Below are positions 59,102 to 64,000 of a DNA stretch of 64,000 nucleotides, piece by piece. This stretch comes from M3007 sp031398055 (lineage in GTDB: Bacteria > Bacteroidota > Bacteroidia > Chitinophagales > Saprospiraceae), in the NCBI GenBank assembly GCA_031398055.1, contig JANNMS010000084.1, positions 15,210-79,209 of the forward strand. Direction: 5' to 3'. Below the pieces are notes generated by a model. That model was not told the origin of the DNA. It made no database searches and saw only the letters and a program-made list of their open reading frames with translations. Both the position numbers and the translations under genes were made by a program. Numbering within the stretch: position 1 is the first letter of the stretch; each line of letters begins with the position of its first letter.

Positions 59102-59149
59102 AAAATAAAAAGCCGGGGCGAAGTGATTCGTCCCGGCTTTTTTTATTTT
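59102..59149. terminator. Bidirectional terminator between convergent genes
   Basis: AAAATAAAAAGCCGGGGCGA then A (59102-59122) pairs with the mirrored TTCGTCCCGGCTTTTTTTAT then TTT (59127-59149). It serves the plus-strand adhesin gene (stop 59075) and the minus-strand gene ending at 59161. Confidence 0.88.
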
Positions 59150-59160
59150 TAAAAGAGCGT

Positions 59161-59625
59161 TCAATCGTAGGCATAAAAACTGGCCAAAATTTCCACCGCT
59201 TTTGCTTCAAAACCGTCGTTGTAAACCACGACAACCAACAAATTGGTGCTGCTTTCTTTGTCCAGCAAGGCCATGACCACTGCATTTACGCCTTCCTTCG
59301 TGCCTTTGACATAATAGCCAGTGAAATCGTCAATTTCAATCGCATCGCCTTCTTCCACTGTATCGTAACCCAAACCTTTGGCCATTTCAACGGTCAAATC
59401 CGCCATGTGTTCTTCGTTCAAATCGCCGTCCTGAACGGGAGAAATGGTCAGGAAAACATTCGCATTTTCAGCCGTGTATTCCTCGGCGTTGTTCGTCGTG
59501 ATGCGCACGTCGGAAGGCACTTTGAAACCCACGCCGTGCGTGTCCCAGTGCATATCCGTCATTTGGGCATTGCCCAAAAAACTGCCCAGCAAAAAGGTGG
59601 ACAAAACCAAAAATCGTTTGATCAT
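59161..59625 (-). CDS. Small secreted protein of unknown function
   Basis: A 154-aa protein with a signal peptide (FLVLSTFLLGSFLGNAQ). Mature sequence DMHWDTHGVGFKVPSDVRITTNNAEEYTAENANVFLTISP, later FTGYYVKGTKEGVNAVVMALLDKESSTNLLVVVVYNDGFEAKAVEIL. The pattern (a strand-rich N-terminus and a C-terminal helix ending ILASFYAYD) resembles PsbP-like or DUF1795-type folds in layout only. No function can be stated. It is probably periplasmic. Confidence 0.7.
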   Translation of the reverse strand: MIKRFLVLSTFLLGSFLGNAQMTDMHWDTHGVGFKVPSDVRITTNNAEEYTAENANVFLTISPVQDGDLNEEHMADLTVEMAKGLGYDTVEEGDAIEIDDFTGYYVKGTKEGVNAVVMALLDKESSTNLLVVVVYNDGFEAKAVEILASFYAYD

Positions 59626-59732
59626 AATAAATTTCGTTTAAAAACAGAGAAAAAATTGTGGATTGGAAGGCGGCTCAAACATAAGCCAAGTGATAAATTA
59701 GTGGGCGTTTGGCTAAAACATTTTCAAATTCT

Positions 59733-59864
59733 TCACACCAAAACCAGCCCCTCGTTTTTCAAAATTCCCCAAACCTTTCCGTTCAAAAACAATTGAAAAT
59801 CGCCCAATTTTGCTTTTTCAAAATCATTTTTAAATTCTTGAAAAGTCAAGGGCTCGTGCCTCAC
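59733..59864 (-). pseudogene. 3' remnant of a second radical SAM gene
   Basis: Reading the minus strand from 59864, the fragment gives VRHEPLTFQEFKNDFEKAKL then GDFQLFLNGKVWGILKNEGL and VLV, stop. It matches the C-terminus of the intact radical SAM protein ending at 60553 (GRHEPMTFQQFNNDFEMAGV, then GDFQSFLSGKVWGILKNEGL, VLV) almost residue for residue. The upstream half of the copy is gone. The two 3' ends are direct repeats, at 59731-59864 and 60551-60684, flanking the gene at 59946-60542. Confidence 0.9.
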
Positions 59865-59945
59865 AAAAGATTTAAAATTGCAACATTTGAGTCGCGCGAG
59901 TAAATTTGACCGCTTAATAAAATGATGTTTCCTAAAATTGAAACC

Positions 59946-60542
59946 ATGCAGAAAATCATCCTTTTCCTGTTTTTAACCTGTGTTTCCACTTTTTCCAGGG
60001 CGCAGCCACCGGATGCACAGCCAGGGAAATGCTATGCAAAATGCTTGGTCGGTGACCAATATTCGTATTCCATAACCGACCAATTCCCCGTCTTCATTGG
60101 TTGGGACACTGCCGGGGTTTCGTTGGACACCATTTATTTTTCGAAAGGAAATGGTTCAAGATGGATCAAAAAAACCAACGCATCCGACCCCAAATCCCCA
60201 ATTTGGTGTGTGGAAAACGATGCGCAATTGGTTGATACACTTGTTGTTGTGGTGGACACCACCCAGACCGATGATTTTTTTTGGAAAACATATTGGAAAC
60301 GGGAAGTTTCTGTGAGAGGTGGTTTTACTGAATGGAATGAAGTGATGTGCCAGGATAAGATCAGTCCAATTTTTATCAGAAGATTGACTGCCAGGTTGAA
60401 TGAAATCGGATATCCTGTAAATACAAATATTACAACAATGACCAATGAACTAAAAAACAAACTCGGGCAATATCAAATAGCGCATGGCCTGCCTGTTGGT
60501 AGTTTGGATTTCAAAACTTTGAAACAACTTGGATTGAAATGA
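59946..60542 (+). CDS. Small secreted protein with peptidoglycan-binding-like C-terminus
   Basis: A 198-aa protein with a signal peptide (MQKIILFLFLTCVSTFSRAQ). Mature start PDAQPGKCYAKCLVGDQYSYS, an opening I recall in other Bacteroidota secreted proteins. The C-terminal part (RRLTARLNEIGYPVNTNITT, then KNKLGQYQIAHGLPVGSLDFKTLKQLGLK) resembles a peptidoglycan-binding domain type 1 fold, though without tool support. It is wedged between an intact radical SAM gene and the remnant of a second one. The start at 59946 opens the signal; the longer frame is unlikely. Confidence 0.72.
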   Translation: MQKIILFLFLTCVSTFSRAQPPDAQPGKCYAKCLVGDQYSYSITDQFPVFIGWDTAGVSLDTIYFSKGNGSRWIKKTNASDPKSPIWCVENDAQLVDTLVVVVDTTQTDDFFWKTYWKREVSVRGGFTEWNEVMCQDKISPIFIRRLTARLNEIGYPVNTNITTMTNELKNKLGQYQIAHGLPVGSLDFKTLKQLGLK

Positions 60543-60552
60543 AGGTCATTTT

Positions 60553-62805
60553 TCACACCAAAACCAAGCCCTCGTTTTTCAAAATCCCCCAAACCTTCCC
60601 GCTCAAAAATGACTGAAAATCCCCCACCCCAGCCATTTCAAAATCATTATTAAATTGCTGGAAAGTCATTGGTTCGTGCCTCCCGACGACCAATTTTGGG
60701 AAAATGGCCGCCAGCCAATCGCCCGTCGCGGCATCGGTGACAAAACTGGTTTCATCTTTTTGTCGGTAAAAAACCAGTTCGGCCATCTCCACATTTTTGC
60801 CTTTTACTTTTTTTGAAAAATGGGCAATTTCGGGTTGTCCGCCGAGCCAAACGACCATCGAATTTGGACGATAATTATTTTCAGTCGGCGTGGCAAGTTC
60901 TGTTTCGATAAAATTATTTTCAATCGTGGTTTCCTGCGTTTCAAAATCGAACCAATCGGAAAGTGGCATTTCAAAACCCGCGCCGTGCATAAAATTGAAC
61001 AGCGATTTTTTCAAACCTTCTGAAAATTTTTCGTGCTCGCCGCCTGTCGGGTCATCGTGAAAATAGTCGTTTTCGGCAAATCCTTCGAAAATGGGCCCCG
61101 TCATTTGAACGCCAAAATCTGCCGGATTTTGCCCCACCGGGCTGTGCGCCGTCATCGCAAATTGGTGCCAAAAACCGGACTGCACCACGCCAGATTGGAA
61201 CAATTGGCGCACCATTTCCAAAGAATCAATGGTTTCGGCTTCGGTTTGGGTCGGAAAACCGTACATCAAATAAGCATGAACCATGATGTCCGCCGCCGAA
61301 AAAGCATCGGCCACGCGGGCAACTTGCGCGACGGTCACGCCTTTTTTCATTTTTTCCAGCAGCCGATCGGACGCGACTTCGAGGCCGCCAGAAACGGCAA
61401 TGCAGCCCGAAGTTTTCAACAATTGGCAGAGGTCGGGCGTGAAACTTTTTTCAAAACGGATGTTCGTCCACCACGAAACCGTCAATTTCCGTCGGATGAT
61501 TTCGAGTGCCAAATCGCGCATCAAAGCAGGCGGCGCGGCCTCGTCCACAAAATGAAAACCAGTCTGCCCGGTTTGCAAAATGATGGTTTCGATGCGGTCG
61601 CAAAGCATGGCGGCGGTGAGCGGCTCGTAATTTTTGATGTAATCGAGGGTGATATCGCAAAACGAACATTTGCCCCAATAACAGCCGTGCGCGAGGGTCA
61701 ATTTATTCCAGCGGCCATCGCTCCAAAGTCGGTGCATCGGATTTACGACCTCGATGACTGATAAATATTTGTCCAAAAAAAGGTCGGAATAATCGGGCGT
61801 GCCGGTTTCGCGCTGTGCGATGTCTTTTTCCGGCGCACCATTTTGGAAGCAAACCACGCCGTTTTTTTTGGAAAAAATGCGTTTCAAATTTTGGCCATCT
61901 CGTTCGACTCCGCTCACGAACCCAAGATGTTCGAGCAAAAATTTGAGCGGTGCTTCGCCGTCGTCGAAGCTCAAAAAATCAACGTAATCAAACAATCTTT
62001 CATCCGAAACGCGCCGCAGTTCGGTGTTGACGTAGCCGCCGCCGAGGATGATTTTTGTTTTTGGGAAATGCTTTTTCAAAAATTGCCCACATTTCAAAGC
62101 ACCGAACAAATTGCCGGGAAACGGCACGGAAATGCCTACGACTTCGGGCTGCCAAATTTCCATTTTTTGCAAAAGCAGTTTTTTCAAAATCTTTGAAACC
62201 AAAGAATCCGGCGCTTCCAAAGCCGCGTGCAATTCGTCAAAACTGGTTGCCGTCCGCCCCAATCGTTCGGCGTACCGACTGAAACCAAAATGTGGGTCAA
62301 TCGCTTCTTTTATCAAATCACCCAAATCTTCGAGGTACAAAGTAGCATAATGCCGCGCCCGGTCTTGGATTCCCATGCTTCCGAACGCCCATTCGAGGTC
62401 GTCGAGTTGGGCAAAACGGGCGGCTTCGGGCAGGTAATTTCTCGTTGAAATTTGGAAAGCGAGCGTCGGATTTTTGTGCTGCAAAAAACGGATGACCGGG
62501 TCGATCGTTGAAATATAAGATTCGCGCAGGGCATAAATCCGGTAGCCATTTTCAGAAACGGTCGCGTCATTTTCGTCCATTTCTTTAAAAATCGCGCGCA
62601 AACCGTCCGCCGAAAACAGTTCCAAAATGACCTCGATGCCCAAATCCGCCTGCCGCGATTCAATGCCGAGCGTGTTCAAAAAACCTTTGAGATAGGCCGT
62701 CGCAGGGTACGGCGTGTTGAGTTGGGTGAAAGGTGGAGTGAGGAAGAGGACGCTTTTATTCAATTTGATTTTGCACTTTTTCAATGTTTGAAAAACGTTC
62801 GGCAA
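60553..62805 (-). CDS. B12-binding-domain radical SAM protein
   Basis: A 750-aa enzyme. The N-terminal cobalamin-binding-type Rossmann region (SVLFLTPPFTQLNTPYPATAYLKGFLNTLGI, VVGISVPFPGNLFGALKCGQFLKK, IILGGGYVN) precedes the radical SAM core. The cluster motif is HGCYWGKCSFC, i.e. CX4CX2C rather than the common CX3CX2C. Further motifs: FHFVDEAAPPALMRDLALEI, AVSGGLEVASDRLLEKMKKG, HAYLMYGFPTQTEAET. It probably alkylates or methylates an unknown substrate. The ATG at 62805 overlaps rlmF by 50 nt; a TTG start at 62763 (NKSVLFLTPPF) may be the real one. A 3' remnant of a second copy lies at 59733-59864. Confidence 0.88.
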   Translation of the reverse strand: MPNVFQTLKKCKIKLNKSVLFLTPPFTQLNTPYPATAYLKGFLNTLGIESRQADLGIEVILELFSADGLRAIFKEMDENDATVSENGYRIYALRESYISTIDPVIRFLQHKNPTLAFQISTRNYLPEAARFAQLDDLEWAFGSMGIQDRARHYATLYLEDLGDLIKEAIDPHFGFSRYAERLGRTATSFDELHAALEAPDSLVSKILKKLLLQKMEIWQPEVVGISVPFPGNLFGALKCGQFLKKHFPKTKIILGGGYVNTELRRVSDERLFDYVDFLSFDDGEAPLKFLLEHLGFVSGVERDGQNLKRIFSKKNGVVCFQNGAPEKDIAQRETGTPDYSDLFLDKYLSVIEVVNPMHRLWSDGRWNKLTLAHGCYWGKCSFCDITLDYIKNYEPLTAAMLCDRIETIILQTGQTGFHFVDEAAPPALMRDLALEIIRRKLTVSWWTNIRFEKSFTPDLCQLLKTSGCIAVSGGLEVASDRLLEKMKKGVTVAQVARVADAFSAADIMVHAYLMYGFPTQTEAETIDSLEMVRQLFQSGVVQSGFWHQFAMTAHSPVGQNPADFGVQMTGPIFEGFAENDYFHDDPTGGEHEKFSEGLKKSLFNFMHGAGFEMPLSDWFDFETQETTIENNFIETELATPTENNYRPNSMVVWLGGQPEIAHFSKKVKGKNVEMAELVFYRQKDETSFVTDAATGDWLAAIFPKLVVGRHEPMTFQQFNNDFEMAGVGDFQSFLSGKVWGILKNEGLVLV

Positions 62806-63823
62806 CCCATTTTTCCCTTTCCATTTTATTAAAAAACGTCCACGCCACCAACCTGCTCGATTTGTTCCCCTGCCCCATCGGGATGGTTTTCACCTCGCCC
62901 GCGCCCGCCAATTTCAGTGCCTCGAACGCATTTTTGAGGTGCGTTTGTTTTGAAACCAAAGTCGAAAACCAAAAAACCGATTTTGAAAAATGCTTGCTCT
63001 GCCGCACCATTTCACTGACAAATTTGGCCTCGCCGCCCGCGCACCAAAGTTCCGTGCTTTTGCCGCCAAAATTGAGGATGGGTTTCTTGATTTTTTCGGG
63101 TTTCAAATTGTACAGTTTCCGCAGCGTCCCGGCCTGCGCCTCGGCCAACGAAGCATGAAATGGTGGGTTGCAAATGCTCAAATCAAATTTTTCGTCCGGC
63201 TGGACGATTCCAAAAAAAATGTCTTTTGGGTTGGGTTGCAAGCGGAGTTCGATTTTCCCCTGCAAAACCGGGTTCATTTCAATGATTTTGGCCGCCGATT
63301 CCATCGACACCGCGTCAATTTCCGACCCGATAAATGACCAGCCATATTCTTTGATTCCGATGATTGGGTAAACACAATTTGCTCCGACCCCGATGTCCAA
63401 ACATTTTACCTGCGCGCCGGTCGGGATTTTTCCACCGTTTTTCGTACCCAAAAGTTCGGCGATGTGGTGGATATAATCTGCCCGACCGGGGATCGGCGGA
63501 CACAAATAACCGGGTGGGATGTCCCAAAACTCAATGTCATAATATTGTTTCAACAAGGCTTTGTTCAAAGTTTTCACCGCCTCCGGGTTGAAAAAATCAA
63601 TGGACTCGTCGTTGTGAACATTCAATTTTACAAACTCGGCGAGTTCCGGGCAGGTGGCAATCAAAAGTTTAAAATCATATCGCTCGCGGTGTCGGTTTCG
63701 CGGGTGCAATTTGAATTTTTCGATGGGGAATTCTCGGCGTTTTTCGGTCGGAAATTCCCGCCGGTTTCCGAGTGGGAATTCTTTCAGTTTCGCTTTCGCG
63801 CGTTCTTTCTTTTTATGGATCAT
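62756..63823 (-). CDS. rlmF: 23S rRNA adenine-1618 N6-methyltransferase RlmF
   Basis: A 355-aa SAM methyltransferase. The catalytic N6-adenine motif is NPPF in LSICNPPFHASLAEAQ; the SAM-binding motif is VKCLDIGVGANCVYPIIG. Typical segments are KLHPRNRHRERYDFKLLIATCPELAEFV, NDESIDFFNPEAVKTLNKALLKQYYDI, and IPPGYLCPPIPGRADYIHHI. The N-terminus has a tandem motif extension (EFPLGNRREFPTEKRREFPI). The ATG at 63823 is at the edge of a large palindrome. The 3' end overlaps the radical SAM gene. Confidence 0.93.
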   Translation of the reverse strand: MIHKKKERAKAKLKEFPLGNRREFPTEKRREFPIEKFKLHPRNRHRERYDFKLLIATCPELAEFVKLNVHNDESIDFFNPEAVKTLNKALLKQYYDIEFWDIPPGYLCPPIPGRADYIHHIAELLGTKNGGKIPTGAQVKCLDIGVGANCVYPIIGIKEYGWSFIGSEIDAVSMESAAKIIEMNPVLQGKIELRLQPNPKDIFFGIVQPDEKFDLSICNPPFHASLAEAQAGTLRKLYNLKPEKIKKPILNFGGKSTELWCAGGEAKFVSEMVRQSKHFSKSVFWFSTLVSKQTHLKNAFEALKLAGAGEVKTIPMGQGNKSSRLVAWTFFNKMEREKWVAERFSNIEKVQNQIE

Positions 63824-63825
63824 CT

Positions 63826-63993
63826 AAATTTATTTTAAAACCGTAGCTACCTGCGACACATAGAAAACAGAGGAGTTTTCACATAGAACCACATAGTTTT
63901 TTATTAAAAAACATAAAAAAACTATGTGGTTCTATGTGTAAAACTCCTCTGTTTTCTATGTGTCGCAGGTAGCTACGGTTTTAAAATAAATTT
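63826..63993. repeat. Large hairpin repeat, CACATAG family, copy 3
   Basis: Arms about 77-78 bp: AAATTTATTTTAAAACCGTA leads into GCTACCTGCGACACATAG, with the mirror running from AAAAAACTATGTGGTTCTAT to the right edge. Only one extra T breaks the pairing. The loop is ATTAAAAAACATA. Shared words with copies 1 and 2 are CACATAGAAAAC and ACATAG. It sits between the rlmF start and a possible divergent ATG at 63996. Confidence 0.93.
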
Positions 63994-64000
63994 ATATGAT

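Noticed and set aside
60553..62805. Radical SAM gene as part of a RiPP cluster
   Set aside because: No precursor peptide or other RiPP enzyme is visible nearby; its neighbours are rlmF and a secreted protein.

Overview
The window looks like a chromosomal segment of a Bacteroidota bacterium, most likely of the Saprospiria/Chitinophagia side; that rank is an inference from gene content. The evidence is specific. PorT and GldB of the type IX secretion (T9SS)/gliding apparatus are present. Three large secreted proteins end in T9SS-type C-terminal sorting domains, one of them carrying SprB-like repeats. Promoter-like TAnnTTTG boxes occur, Shine-Dalgarno sequences are generally absent, and an HU / TPR / tiny COX24-like / RNase G cluster is present. 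There are no rRNA or tRNA genes, no CRISPR array and no transposase.

Layout. 1-7 kb: the 3' end of an ammonium transporter gene, an OmpL-like porin, an ECF sigma factor with an unusual TM/beta-barrel partner, and a T9SS-exported propeller gene broken by two in-frame stops. 7-9.3 kb: an SpvB/FG-GAP gene whose 3' end runs into a 206-bp palindrome. 9.5-15.4 kb: a small XRE regulator, then RNase G, the 30-aa COX24-like gene, a TPR protein, HU, a WD40 protein and an unknown. 15.4-22 kb: an FAD oxidoreductase, a Uma2 nuclease, a frameshifted HNH gene with its small partner, formate-THF ligase, and a pirin / YceI / Crp group. 22-31 kb: a lipoprotein, a second ECF sigma/anti-sigma pair, a LytTR regulator, adenine deaminase, SbcD, a DUF4349-like protein and a secreted Hcp-like protein. 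31-44 kb: AhpD-like, desaturase, GH65, MBL hydrolase, two Uma2 proteins, an M16 protease, a spermidine-synthase-like protein, an Ate-like transferase, saccharopine-dehydrogenase-like, and an intact partner/HNH module. 44.5-53.4 kb: a T9SS cargo protein, GldB, a beta-barrel protein, thioredoxin, Era, PorT and UbiE. 53.7-64 kb: a secreted unknown, a giant SprB-repeat protein, small secreted proteins, a cobalamin-type radical SAM gene next to the 3' remnant of a second copy, and RlmF.

The most distinctive property is the intergenic DNA. At least three palindromic repeat families recur (CACATAG hairpins, GGCGGAATTTATTCCGCC elements, TTTACGATTTT elements), together with single large palindromes and islands of heptamer tandem repeats. 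Some of these run into genes, where they encode residues in frame, supply stop codons, or replace a gene's 3' end. The best candidate for an undescribed protein system is the two-gene module of a small helical protein overlapping an HNH endonuclease, present twice: intact at 43.8-44.5 kb and frameshifted at 17.3-17.9 kb.
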